From Bacillota bacterium (lineage in GTDB: Bacteria; Bacillota; Clostridia; Tissierellales; Peptoniphilaceae), in contig JAEZWM010000048.1 in NCBI GenBank assembly GCA_023443025.1, positions 1 through 20,722 on the forward strand: DNA of 20,722 nt, written 5' to 3'. Positions 6,354 to 14,577 of the stretch are shown here, one piece after another. Numbering within the stretch: position 1 is the stretch's first letter; each line of letters starts with the position of its first letter. The notes below the pieces were generated by a model. It was not told the origin of the DNA. It saw only the letters and a program-made list of their open reading frames with translations, and ran no database searches. A program made the translations under genes and the position numbers.

Positions 6354-7211
6354 ATGTTTAATTATAGAGATATTAATACAATTTGGATTGATGAAAACTT
6401 TTTTAACGACAAGGATATTACTACTGGATCGTCAATATCTATAAATCGAACTGAAGATATTGAACGGGCAGATTCGATATGGAAAGAAGCTAACAAAACT
6501 ATTACAGATGTAAAAAACCACTTAAAAGAGAGAGATAAATTAAGCCAAGGCTTTAATTCACTAAAAAGAGTATTCAATGTTTTGTGTAGAATATGGAAAG
6601 AAGAATTTGGGATTGATGGCGTAGAGTTTCCAAATAAATCTAAAGCAAAATCTATGATTGAATCCTTAGAATACTTTGATATACTACGTGCGAATTCTTT
6701 AAATAGATACTTGGAATTAAGAAATTTAATCGAACACGAAGACGAGCCGCCACCACAGTTAGATATTTGTATAGCTTTATCAGACTACATGTGGAGCTTT
6801 ATTAAAAGTACAAAATTATTAATTAACCAAAAATGTGATGAATTAATATTTGAATCAAAAAGTAATGGAGTTTTAATTGTTGAATTTAAGGTAATAAATA
6901 ATAACTCTGTTTTTATCCCTAAAATATATATCACTGCCTATATCGATAAAAATTTTGTGTACTTTCTTGAAAAAGAAAAATCAATAAAGTTATTAAGTTT
7001 TGAAATTGTTAACAAAAGAGAAGAGTTTTTTAATGAAAGTCATTTAGATATATTAGCAAGATATGATAGATTAGATTTCAGAAAAATACTATTAAAGGGA
7101 GAAATTGATAATGCGGCTATAATTAGTGAATTTATCAAAAAAGTTTTATTATCAGATCAGGGAGGATTATATGAAATTGATAGGATCAGACATATTTTCT
7201 CTAAAAGTTGA
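6354..7211 (+). CDS. Unassigned protein with HEPN-type RNxxxH motif; first gene of an overlapping pair
   Basis: I do not recognise a named family. The 285-residue protein has a charged helical N-terminal half containing ELRNLIEHEDEPP. There Arg123-Asn-Leu-Ile-Glu-His128 matches the R-x4-H active-site motif of HEPN domains, many of which are metal-independent RNases in toxin-antitoxin, abortive-infection and CRISPR systems. A helix with an aromatic stretch (SDYMWSFIKSTKLLI) follows, as in HEPN bundles. The second half (about 160-285) looks like a separate alpha/beta region with no motif I can name. AGGAGA at 6345-6350 supports the ATG. The next gene overlaps the end by 41 bases, implying coupled expression. 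Neighbours are restriction-modification genes and Fic. An RNase toxin is a reasonable guess, but HEPN motifs also occur in non-catalytic proteins. Confidence 0.7.
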   Translation: MFNYRDINTIWIDENFFNDKDITTGSSISINRTEDIERADSIWKEANKTITDVKNHLKERDKLSQGFNSLKRVFNVLCRIWKEEFGIDGVEFPNKSKAKSMIESLEYFDILRANSLNRYLELRNLIEHEDEPPPQLDICIALSDYMWSFIKSTKLLINQKCDELIFESKSNGVLIVEFKVINNNSVFIPKIYITAYIDKNFVYFLEKEKSIKLLSFEIVNKREEFFNESHLDILARYDRLDFRKILLKGEIDNAAIISEFIKKVLLSDQGGLYEIDRIRHIFSKS

Positions 7212-7740
7212 CGATATAGATTTTCAGATAATAATTAGTAAAGAAGATTTTTCAGATTATAAAATTCTTCAAGGGGAAATTATATTTAATTCTTATCAAT
7301 ATGATGATGAAAATATGAATGAAATAGAAGTTGGTCGTATTAATTTTTATATATTCAATACATATTCAAATGATGAGTTCATATATTGTGCAGATGCTAT
7401 TAGTGGTGATTTATATTATGTTGCATATGCATATAATTTATATGCATCGGATGAAGATTATTGGGGTAGTAAAATGATTATTGATAATTTATATTTTGGA
7501 ATAGAAGAATTAACGTCTGAAGAAAAACTATTTATAATTGAATTGTTTTTAAAAGTCGTGAATGATATATTTGAAACCATGGGAACAACAATTGTTTTAT
7601 TTATGACAAAAGCATTAATGTTAAATATAAAAATTCAAGATAGTAAAATTTTATTAGACAACCTAGTTAGAATTGGTTTCATTCCGATTTATCAAGATGA
7701 AATTGACTTTGTCTTTGGTAAAAATATTACGTACTTGTAA
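7171..7740 (+). CDS. Unassigned protein with GNAT-like layout; second gene of the pair
   Basis: A 189-residue acidic protein I cannot name. GGAGG at 7161-7165, 5 bases before the ATG at 7171, fixes the start; an in-frame ATG at 7126 has no comparable site. It overlaps the preceding gene by 41 bases. The order of predicted segments (strand-rich first half, EVGRINFYIFN, then ADAISGDLYYVAYAY, a long helix around ELTSEEKLFIIELFLKVVND, and a closing LVRIGFIPIYQDEIDFVFGK) recalls GNAT acetyltransferases, whose last motif is typically LGF followed by a strand. The acetyl-CoA P-loop (Q/RxxGxG/A) is not evident, so it may be a non-catalytic relative. Tight coupling to a HEPN-motif gene makes an antitoxin or partner role possible but unproven. 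Confidence 0.6.
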   Translation: MKLIGSDIFSLKVDDIDFQIIISKEDFSDYKILQGEIIFNSYQYDDENMNEIEVGRINFYIFNTYSNDEFIYCADAISGDLYYVAYAYNLYASDEDYWGSKMIIDNLYFGIEELTSEEKLFIIELFLKVVNDIFETMGTTIVLFMTKALMLNIKIQDSKILLDNLVRIGFIPIYQDEIDFVFGKNITYL

Positions 7741-7895
7741 CTGTTCACTATAGTTTTTTATTTTTTTTACAACTCTAGTATTTAAGAATTATATAAAAGT
7801 TATAATATATTTATTACAATAAATATACAAAAATCTGGAGTATACAATTTAAGTCAATATGTTATTTAAAAATAATTTTTTGATGGAGGCAAATA

Positions 7896-8468
7896 ATGAC
7901 CCACGAAGAACTCCTATGCAAAATCCGAGCACAAGAGCTCTGGCATAAAAAACTATTAGAAAGATTTGAAATAGGAACATTTAAAGGACTTAGTGACATC
8001 CATCATTATTTATTCCAAGATGTTTTCCAGTTTGCTGGAAAGATAAGGAATGTTAATATCTCAAAGGGAAATTTTAAATTTGCTCCAGTACTTTTCTTGG
8101 AGAGCAACTTAAAAATTATAGACAAAATGCCTCATGATACATTTGATCAAATAATCAAAAAGTATGTAGAAATGAATATAGCTCATCCATTTTTAGATGG
8201 AAATGGCAGAGCAATTAGAATATGGCTAGATTGCATACTAAAGAAGAGTCTAAACCTATGCGTTGATTGGTCTATTTTAGATAAACAATCTTATCTTAAA
8301 GCTATGGAGAAGTCAGTTATTAATTCTAAAGAGATAGAATCTCTGTTGGGTAATGCCCTTACTGAAAAGATAGACTGTAGAGTTGTATATTTAAACGGAA
8401 TTCATGCTTCATTTTACTTTGAAGGGTTTGATGAATATAGTGTTGAGGAAATAGATAAGATAAAATAA
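7896..8468 (+). CDS. fic: Fic-domain AMPylase, class III (self-inhibited)
   Basis: A complete 190-residue Fic protein. Fic enzymes usually transfer AMP from ATP to a hydroxyl side chain of a target protein. The catalytic signature HPFLDGNGR is at residues 97-105, with His97 as the general base. Near the C-terminus Ser172-Phe-Tyr-Phe-Glu176-Gly177 fits the inhibitory motif [S/T]xxxE[G/N], whose Glu blocks ATP gamma-phosphate placement. Its C-terminal position and the protein length match class III Fic proteins such as Neisseria NmFic (191 aa), which contain their own inhibitor and need no separate antitoxin. GGAGG at about 7885-7889 supports the start. It stands alone in the transcription direction of the defence genes. 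The target is unknown; DNA gyrase/topoisomerase IV are known targets for some family members only. Confidence 0.92.
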   Translation: MTHEELLCKIRAQELWHKKLLERFEIGTFKGLSDIHHYLFQDVFQFAGKIRNVNISKGNFKFAPVLFLESNLKIIDKMPHDTFDQIIKKYVEMNIAHPFLDGNGRAIRIWLDCILKKSLNLCVDWSILDKQSYLKAMEKSVINSKEIESLLGNALTEKIDCRVVYLNGIHASFYFEGFDEYSVEEIDKIK

Positions 8469-8512
8469 AGAAAATAAAACATTCCAATTACTTGAAAATA
8501 TTAATGATAAAT

Positions 8513-8550
8513 GGGTGCTGCTTGTTGGGTAGCACCTCGTTCTATTTTTA
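8513..8550 (+). terminator. Intrinsic terminator after fic
   Basis: GGTGCT (8514-8519) pairs with AGCACC (8531-8536), followed within a few bases by a T5 tract. It lies about 45 bases after the fic stop. Confidence 0.65.
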
Positions 8551-8687
8551 AGTACTAGTTATTGTCACCATAATTCTAAACTATTTATCACCCCAAATGC
8601 CATATATCGCAATAATTGGGTATAGATACTACACAAGATCAAATTATTTTAGACTTGTAACAACGAGAATTAGATTGGAGTAATGTC

Positions 8688-11600
8688 ATGTTACAATTGA
8701 CAGATATAAGTAAATCATACACTACTGTGGGATTTACACAAAAAGCACTTGACGGGGTTTCGATTTCGTTTAGGGATAATGAATTTGTTGCTATTCTGGG
8801 ACCGTCAGGTTCCGGGAAAACTACTATGCTTAATATTATAGGTGGCCTTGATCAATATGATGAGGGCGATCTTACTATTGATGGTATATCGACAAAAGAA
8901 TATGAAGATACGGACTGGGATACTTATAGGAATAATCGTATCGGTTTTGTTTTTCAAAGTTATAATTTAATTCCACATCAAACGGTGTTATCTAATGTGG
9001 AGTTGGCGCTTACATTGAGTGGGGTATCAAAAGAAGAAAGAAAGCAAAGGGCTATAAAAACTTTGGAAGATTTGGGCTTGGAAGACCATATAAACAAGCT
9101 GCCGAGTCAGCTTTCGGGTGGACAGATGCAGAGGGTGGCTATTGCTAGAGCGCTCATTAATAATCCGGAAATTTTACTTGCTGACGAACCTACCGGAGCT
9201 CTTGACACTGATACCGGTATACAAGTTATGGAGTTGTTAAAACAGATTGCAAAGGAGCGTCTTGTAATTCTGGTTACTCACAATAGTGAACTGGCAGAAC
9301 AATATGCCAATAGAATTGTTCACTTAAAGGACGGACGAATCCAGTCAGACAGCATACCTTATATACCCGGATCAGAACCAAGGAAGCCGATAAGTGAGCT
9401 CAGAAAAGCTAGCATGTCTTTTGCTACTGCTGTTTCGCTGTCTTTTAGCAATTTACGTACGAAACTGGCTCGTACCTTTGTCACTTCCCTTGCGGGATCC
9501 ATCGGTATTATCGGGATTGCTGCGATCCTTGCTCTGGCAACCGGGATTAATAACTATATAAGAGATGTGGAAAGAGATACAATGAACATCTATCCTCTGA
9601 CTATACAGGAAGCGGGATTTGACTTAACCAGTATTTTTTCAGATCCAAGTGAGAGGATTCGTGATAGGGATAATCTACCACCGGGTTCGGTATATGTTAT
9701 GAACTTTATCGATACCATGTTTTCTTATCAAAATAGAAATGACTTAGGAGCTTTAAAAACCTATATTGAAGAAAACGAAGGTGAGCTTAAATCTACTGTT
9801 CAAAAAATTGAGTATAAATATGGAATTACTCCTCAAATTTACTTGCCTGATACCAGAAGAGATATCCAGCAGGTAAATCCGGATACGATTCTTAGTTCCT
9901 ATGGACTGGGAGCCGACAGTGGAATGGGTGCTTTGGCGGGTTCATTTGGTTTTACTCCGATGGGTTCATTCGGTGAAATTTCAGGGGATATGGATCTTAT
10001 TAAGGAACAATTTGAGGTCTTAGCAGGCGACTGGCCGGCAAAATTTGATGAAGCGATTCTTGTTCTGTCACCTCATGGAGGTATGCCTGACTACCTTATG
10101 TATGCAATGGGACTTAGAGACAGAGCGAGGCTGGATTCAATGCTTGAATCCATGATGGAGAGTACGGAGTCTACAATTCAAATTGAAGATGAAGGTATAT
10201 CCATATCCTATGATGATTTGATGAATGTACAATTTAAGGTCATTAATCCGGCTGATAAATACACCTATGACTCGGGGTATGATATTTGGGTTGATAGATC
10301 ATCTGACAAGACTTTCATGTCCGGACTTATAAATAACGGTGTCGATTTGAAAATTGTAGGAATTGTTAAACCAATGCCTGATGTTACAGTTACTACACTA
10401 AACATGGGTATAAATTATACTCCTGAACTCATCAAACATCTAATGGAAGAAGCAGCTAAGCGAAAAGTTGTTCAAGATCAATTGAAAAACAAAAGTAAAA
10501 ATGTTCTTACAGGCAATACTTTTTCACAGGAGTTAGACGAAGCTCAAAATCGTAAATTTCAATTCACCGATTTGATAAAAATAGATGAAACTGCAATGGC
10601 TGATGCTTTAGATTTTGATGCATCTGCACTCGAAATGAATATGACGTCTTTGGGAGAAATTAACTTAGAAGGACTCGATTTATCAAACTTTGATATGAGT
10701 AGTATGGATTTTTCTAACTTTGATCTTTCTGCTATGGATTTTTCGAATATCGAAATGCCAAATATCGATTTATCAAAACTGGACTTCAGTGGACTGGATT
10801 TTACAAATTTAGAACTTCCGGAGTTTGACTTTTCAAACATGGGTTTTCCGGAAATCGACTTTAGTATGTTTGATTTTTCGAACATATTTGAAAAAATTGA
10901 ACCACCGGATATTAATATTCCTGAACTGACGAGTGCATTGGCAGAAATAATTCATGTCCCTGCTAGAGATATAGATGGTTTAATACAGGAATTAATTAAT
11001 GAATTTATCTCAGAACAGGTAGCAAATGAAGTGACGGATCATCAAGAGATGGTAACTAATTTGAACTCTTTTCTTTCTCAACCGGACGTTCAAGGAAGAA
11101 TTCAAAATCTGCAAGATAAGATACCGGTGGCGGGGGAAATGAAAGAGCAAATAAATGGGGTATTGCAACAGTATATAGGCGATGTGATGCATACCTATAC
11201 TGAACAGTTTACACAGACTCTTAAATCAGTAATACAAAGCTCTATGGAAACTTTTAATGCTCAGATTATTGGCTCACTGCAAGAACAGATTAAAGAAAGT
11301 ATGAAAAATTACATGAGTTCCGTTTCGAATTCCGTTCAAAGCCAGCTCATGACACAGATGCAATCCTTGTTTATGGAGCAATTGCAAACACAGCTGATAG
11401 GTCAAGTACAAAACCAATTGATGTCGGGTATTCAAACACAGCTAATGGCACAATTCGAAAGTCAGCTATCGTCACAATTGCAAAATCAGTTTATGCCTGC
11501 TATTCAAGGGCAGATAGAAAGTGCTATGCGAGATGCCATGGGGAATCTTCCTGAACAATTACAAGGTGCGATGTCGATAGATGAAGAATCTTTTGCAAAA

Positions 11601-12293
11601 GCATTTAAGCTGACAATGGATGAAGATGAAATTTTGGAAATTATGAACACATTAATGAATCCCAAAATCAGCTCTTATGATAAAAATATGCAAATACTTG
11701 GTTATGCAGATACGAATGTACCATCTCAAATTGATATCTATCCCGTAGACTTTCAATCTAAAGCTGATGTAGAAACATTTTTAAAGACTTATAATGATAA
11801 AATGGAAGATAGAGGTGAATCTGAAAAAGTCGTGCGTTACAATGATATTGTCGGCGCTATGATGAATTCAGTGACTGATATAGTTAACATGATTAGTAAT
11901 GTATTGATAGCTTTTGTTGCAATTTCTCTTATTGTATCGTCTATTATGATTGGGGTTATAACTTATATTTCGGTATTGGAAAGAAAAAAAGAAATAGGTA
12001 TTTTGCGTGCAGTAGGGGCTAGTAAAAGAGATATCAGACGCGTATTTAACGCAGAAACTCTGATAGTAGGATTTGTTGCAGGTATTATAGGGATTGTAGT
12101 CACATATCTATTAACTATCCCCGCAAATATCATAGTGTTTAATAAATTTAATGTAGAAAAAATAGCTCAATTACCTGTACAAGCATCCCTTATACTTATA
12201 GGGGTGAGTATGTTGCTCGCTTACGTAGCAGGTTTGATACCTTCATCTACAGCCGCAAATAAAGATCCGGTTGAAGCACTGAGAAGTGAGTAA
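8688..12293 (+). CDS. MacB/FtsX-type ABC transporter, fused ATPase-permease with large repeat-bearing extracytoplasmic domain
   Basis: A single 1201-residue chain fusing an ABC ATPase and an FtsX-like permease. The ATPase (1-220) has Walker A GPSGSGKTT (38-46), signature LSGGQMQRVA (from 142), Walker B ILLADEP (162-168) and switch His198, and is closest to the LolD/MacB subfamily. A first membrane helix lies at about 264-286 (SLAGSIGIIGIAAILALATG). Three more lie in the last 140 residues around ISNVLIAFVAISLIVSSIM, after 1120, and around LILIGVSMLLAYVAGL, with the FtsX-typical ERKKEIGILRAVGAS between. The 780-residue loop between helices 1 and 2 should be extracytoplasmic. It holds degenerate pentapeptide-like repeats (about 657-734, DFSNFDLSAMDFSN style) and a Gln-rich helical stretch (about 881-947). 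Such mechanotransmission-type permeases export peptides or lipoproteins or signal envelope stress; the substrate is unknown. TTGGAG lies 7 bases before the ATG. Confidence 0.92.
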   Translation: MLQLTDISKSYTTVGFTQKALDGVSISFRDNEFVAILGPSGSGKTTMLNIIGGLDQYDEGDLTIDGISTKEYEDTDWDTYRNNRIGFVFQSYNLIPHQTVLSNVELALTLSGVSKEERKQRAIKTLEDLGLEDHINKLPSQLSGGQMQRVAIARALINNPEILLADEPTGALDTDTGIQVMELLKQIAKERLVILVTHNSELAEQYANRIVHLKDGRIQSDSIPYIPGSEPRKPISELRKASMSFATAVSLSFSNLRTKLARTFVTSLAGSIGIIGIAAILALATGINNYIRDVERDTMNIYPLTIQEAGFDLTSIFSDPSERIRDRDNLPPGSVYVMNFIDTMFSYQNRNDLGALKTYIEENEGELKSTVQKIEYKYGITPQIYLPDTRRDIQQVNPDTILSSYGLGADSGMGALAGSFGFTPMGSFGEISGDMDLIKEQFEVLAGDWPAKFDEAILVLSPHGGMPDYLMYAMGLRDRARLDSMLESMMESTESTIQIEDEGISISYDDLMNVQFKVINPADKYTYDSGYDIWVDRSSDKTFMSGLINNGVDLKIVGIVKPMPDVTVTTLNMGINYTPELIKHLMEEAAKRKVVQDQLKNKSKNVLTGNTFSQELDEAQNRKFQFTDLIKIDETAMADALDFDASALEMNMTSLGEINLEGLDLSNFDMSSMDFSNFDLSAMDFSNIEMPNIDLSKLDFSGLDFTNLELPEFDFSNMGFPEIDFSMFDFSNIFEKIEPPDINIPELTSALAEIIHVPARDIDGLIQELINEFISEQVANEVTDHQEMVTNLNSFLSQPDVQGRIQNLQDKIPVAGEMKEQINGVLQQYIGDVMHTYTEQFTQTLKSVIQSSMETFNAQIIGSLQEQIKESMKNYMSSVSNSVQSQLMTQMQSLFMEQLQTQLIGQVQNQLMSGIQTQLMAQFESQLSSQLQNQFMPAIQGQIESAMRDAMGNLPEQLQGAMSIDEESFAKAFKLTMDEDEILEIMNTLMNPKISSYDKNMQILGYADTNVPSQIDIYPVDFQSKADVETFLKTYNDKMEDRGESEKVVRYNDIVGAMMNSVTDIVNMISNVLIAFVAISLIVSSIMIGVITYISVLERKKEIGILRAVGASKRDIRRVFNAETLIVGFVAGIIGIVVTYLLTIPANIIVFNKFNVEKIAQLPVQASLILIGVSMLLAYVAGLIPSSTAANKDPVEALRSE

Positions 12294-12319
12294 GGGGGAT
12301 TGTAGTACAAATTTGAAAT

Positions 12320-12352
12320 AAGACTGCTCTGATAAAGAGTGGTCTTTTTTGT
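12320..12352 (+). terminator. Intrinsic terminator after the ABC transporter gene
   Basis: AAGACTGCTCT (12320-12330) pairs with AGAGTGGTCTT (12336-12346), with two G-T wobbles and a 5-base loop, and is followed by T6 then TGTTTT. Confidence 0.88.
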
Positions 12353-12562
12353 TTTATCTTGATATATCTTTAATATTAGACTAAAGATAAAATTACAAAT
12401 TATAGTAAACTCTCTATTTTACAAAGGTTTTACATAGCATTACTTAATTAATCTCGAACATTTTTGTATAATAAAATATATATTATTTAAATATTAAAGA
12501 GATAGAGATATAAACTCTATCAACTCTATCAACTTTTTAGGTGGTAATAATAGGAGGTCAAC

Positions 12563-12961
12563 ATGACCAAAATTTTTGAGAAACTCAAAGGACCATTTGT
12601 GTTTTGGTGTATTGTATATGCATTAACAACCTTGGCTAGTAGCACTATTCAGCTACTCAATGATATTCCAAATGATACTAATTTCCACATAATCAATCGT
12701 GCTGTAATCGTTTTGATAGGCGCTTTTATCTTTGTGTGCTTGGATAGGGTAGTGATTAAAAATCAAATTATAACAACTATTATTGTATACATAATTTCAA
12801 TGCTCCTAGTCTATTCCTATATATGGCTTACAAGTATTATAGAACCTCTTCATCCAAATGCTTTTAGAGATATTACATTAAACTTTACCCCACTATACAT
12901 TATAATTGCGATTTTCGTTTGGTTTAAAAAAGACAGGAGAACAAATGAGAAATCTAATTAA
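12563..12961 (+). CDS. Small four-helix membrane protein, DUF6608-like
   Basis: A 132-residue hydrophobic protein with four likely membrane helices (about 10-30, 45-62, 67-90 and 108-122). It has a short polar N-terminus and a Lys/Arg-rich C-terminus (FKKDRRTNEKSN), which suggests the C-terminus is cytoplasmic. A conserved-looking polar loop (EPLHPNAFRDITLNFTP) precedes the last helix, and DTNFHIINRA lies before the second; both fit what I recall of the DUF6608 family, an assignment made from memory. No function is known. AGGAGG sits about 6 bases before the ATG. The 3' end overlaps the next gene by 17 bases, so the two are probably translated together and may work together at the membrane. 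Confidence 0.8.
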   Translation: MTKIFEKLKGPFVFWCIVYALTTLASSTIQLLNDIPNDTNFHIINRAVIVLIGAFIFVCLDRVVIKNQIITTIIVYIISMLLVYSYIWLTSIIEPLHPNAFRDITLNFTPLYIIIAIFVWFKKDRRTNEKSN

Positions 12962-14063
12962 ATTTCTTAAGCTACTTTCGATAGCAATTGCCGTACTTAT
13001 TGTTTTGGTTTTGGGTATAAGGCTTTTAATTAAGATTATGCCAAGTAAAACAAAACTGAATATTATGGACGGTATATTAAGTAGAAATAAATCTATTCAT
13101 TCTGCTACTATTTTGATAAAAGACCTTAAGAATAATAAAGAGCATCGTTTTGAAAAGGGAAATTTTAAAGAAGATAAGTACTATTTAGCTTCCGTTACAA
13201 AGCTTTATGTTCATTCGATTATCTTTCAAATGATAGATGAAGGACTTATAAGTTATGAAACTAAACTCTCCGATGTTTTAGCTAAAGAGGAGTGGGAAGG
13301 CATCTTAACAGTGGATGGAGTTGATCATAGTGGCGATATCACTGTCTCACATTTAGTAAATCAAACCTCGGGGATACCTGACTATGAATCGGATTATAAG
13401 TTTGATGGCAAGAGTATTATAGAAAATCTTGTTGAAGAGGACTTTGATTTTTCCTTTGAAGATGCTTTAGAAGCTACCAAAAGTGTTGAATCTCTACATA
13501 AAACCGGAGAAGGCAAAAAGGCATATTATTCTAATCTTAATCCACTACTGCTCTCAAAAATAGCTGAGAAAATTACCGGAAAGTCTTTTTTAAAACTTCT
13601 ATCAGAACGGATACTATCACCAAATAATTTAAGTTCTACAATGATTATTTCGAGTCCGGATGATGCCATCCCCGTTTACTATGGAGATATTGAAAGTAGG
13701 CCGTTTAAGTATACATCATCAGCACCGGCTGCAGGTGGAATTATTGCCGACGTTGATGATTTGATGAGTTTTCTTGACAGGTATTTTAATGGTAATCTTT
13801 TTGATATTTCACACTTATCAAAGTCAGAATTTCGACCTATCCAATTTATACCGATAAAATATGGAAACGGAATGATGGAGCTTGAAATGGGAATGCTTAT
13901 GAGTCCATTTATGCCTGCTCCAAGGATTATAGGTCATTCAGGCTCAACGGGATCTTTCGCTTTTTATCAGCCTGAGAGCAGAGTATTTATAACCGGCACT
14001 TTAAACCAAGCTAAAACTAAACCATTTCCATATGTCTATGGGTATATCAATGCAATAAAGTAA
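12945..14063 (+). CDS. Membrane-anchored serine hydrolase, beta-lactamase/DD-peptidase family (class C-like)
   Basis: A 372-residue protein from the chosen start. One hydrophobic anchor (about 10-30) should put the catalytic domain outside the membrane. The three penicillin-recognising-enzyme motifs are visible: SxxK as Ser83-Val-Thr-Lys86, YxN as Tyr195-Ser-Asn197, and HSG at 331-333 replacing KTG, as in class C-like esterases and DD-peptidases. HLVNQTSGIPDY between them is a common family block. It probably acts on peptidoglycan peptides or small esters; a true beta-lactamase is possible but not shown. AGGAGA at 12935-12940 supports the ATG at 12945; an in-frame ATG at 12906 lies inside the upstream gene without such a site. 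It overlaps the small membrane protein by 17 bases. Confidence 0.88.
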   Translation: MRNLIKFLKLLSIAIAVLIVLVLGIRLLIKIMPSKTKLNIMDGILSRNKSIHSATILIKDLKNNKEHRFEKGNFKEDKYYLASVTKLYVHSIIFQMIDEGLISYETKLSDVLAKEEWEGILTVDGVDHSGDITVSHLVNQTSGIPDYESDYKFDGKSIIENLVEEDFDFSFEDALEATKSVESLHKTGEGKKAYYSNLNPLLLSKIAEKITGKSFLKLLSERILSPNNLSSTMIISSPDDAIPVYYGDIESRPFKYTSSAPAAGGIIADVDDLMSFLDRYFNGNLFDISHLSKSEFRPIQFIPIKYGNGMMELEMGMLMSPFMPAPRIIGHSGSTGSFAFYQPESRVFITGTLNQAKTKPFPYVYGYINAIK

Positions 14064-14167
14064 TGAAAACATGGTATTTATAAATTACTAAATAATCGCA
14101 AACTTCTATGGTAAAATAAATTCAATAGTAGATAAAACTAATTTTGTCAAATCTTAGGAGGATCATT

Positions 14168-14353
14168 ATGAAGAGATACGAGTATGTTGAAGTGTATACG
14201 GGTGGTATTTTTAGTCCTAGATCTATGGATCATAGAGAAGTAATAGATGAGTATGCGATGAATGGCTATCGATATGTTGGATTCGTTCCTACAGTTATAG
14301 ACTCTTATGGTAAGATAAAAAGATTTGATTTAATCTTTGAGATTGATGAATAG
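14168..14353 (+). CDS. DUF4177-like small protein
   Basis: A 61-residue soluble protein beginning KRYEYVEVYTGG and containing EVIDEYAMNGYRYVGFVPT and ending in a strand-like RFDLIFEID. This matches the general pattern of DUF4177 proteins: a strand, a helix with EYAxxGYxxVG, then a final strand. Function unknown. AGGAGG at about 14156-14161 favours the ATG at 14168 over an upstream in-frame ATG at 14144. It is followed by its own terminator and appears monocistronic. Confidence 0.8.
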   Translation: MKRYEYVEVYTGGIFSPRSMDHREVIDEYAMNGYRYVGFVPTVIDSYGKIKRFDLIFEIDE

Positions 14354-14375
14354 TTAATTAAGGTAATATTGTTAG

Positions 14376-14412
14376 AACAGCAGCTATGCCTTTTATGGTA
14401 TGGCTGTTTTTA
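14376..14412 (+). terminator. Intrinsic terminator after the DUF4177-like gene
   Basis: AACAGC (14376-14381) pairs with GCTGTT (14403-14408). The inner parts CTATGCC and GGTATG pair imperfectly around TTTTAT, and T5 follows. Confidence 0.8.
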
Positions 14413-14577
14413 ACTGCTTAGAATTATCGGATGTTTACAGTTTTAAAGGATTTGTATTATAAATAGCATATATAATCTGTGACTTTTTCATCATTTAATG
14501 GATATTAAATATAATCTTCCTTATAAATTGTCCTCACATCTAGTATAATAGAGTTGAGAGTCATGAGGAGGTACCAG

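Noticed and set aside
8513..8540. GGGTAGCACC near a hairpin after fic, resembling a T-box antiterminator motif
   Set aside because: There is no room for a T-box leader (only about 45 bases after the fic stop), no specifier stem is visible and the gene downstream is a transporter 150 bases away; a simple terminator explains it.
10559..10885. Minus-strand open frame of 108 codons with Ser/Lys-rich repeats
   Set aside because: It is the antisense of the periodic repeat region in the ABC transporter; the repeats explain the open frame.
12506..12535. Tandem repeat AACTCTATC x2 before the small membrane protein gene
   Set aside because: Only two copies in an AT-rich leader; too short to call a regulatory site.
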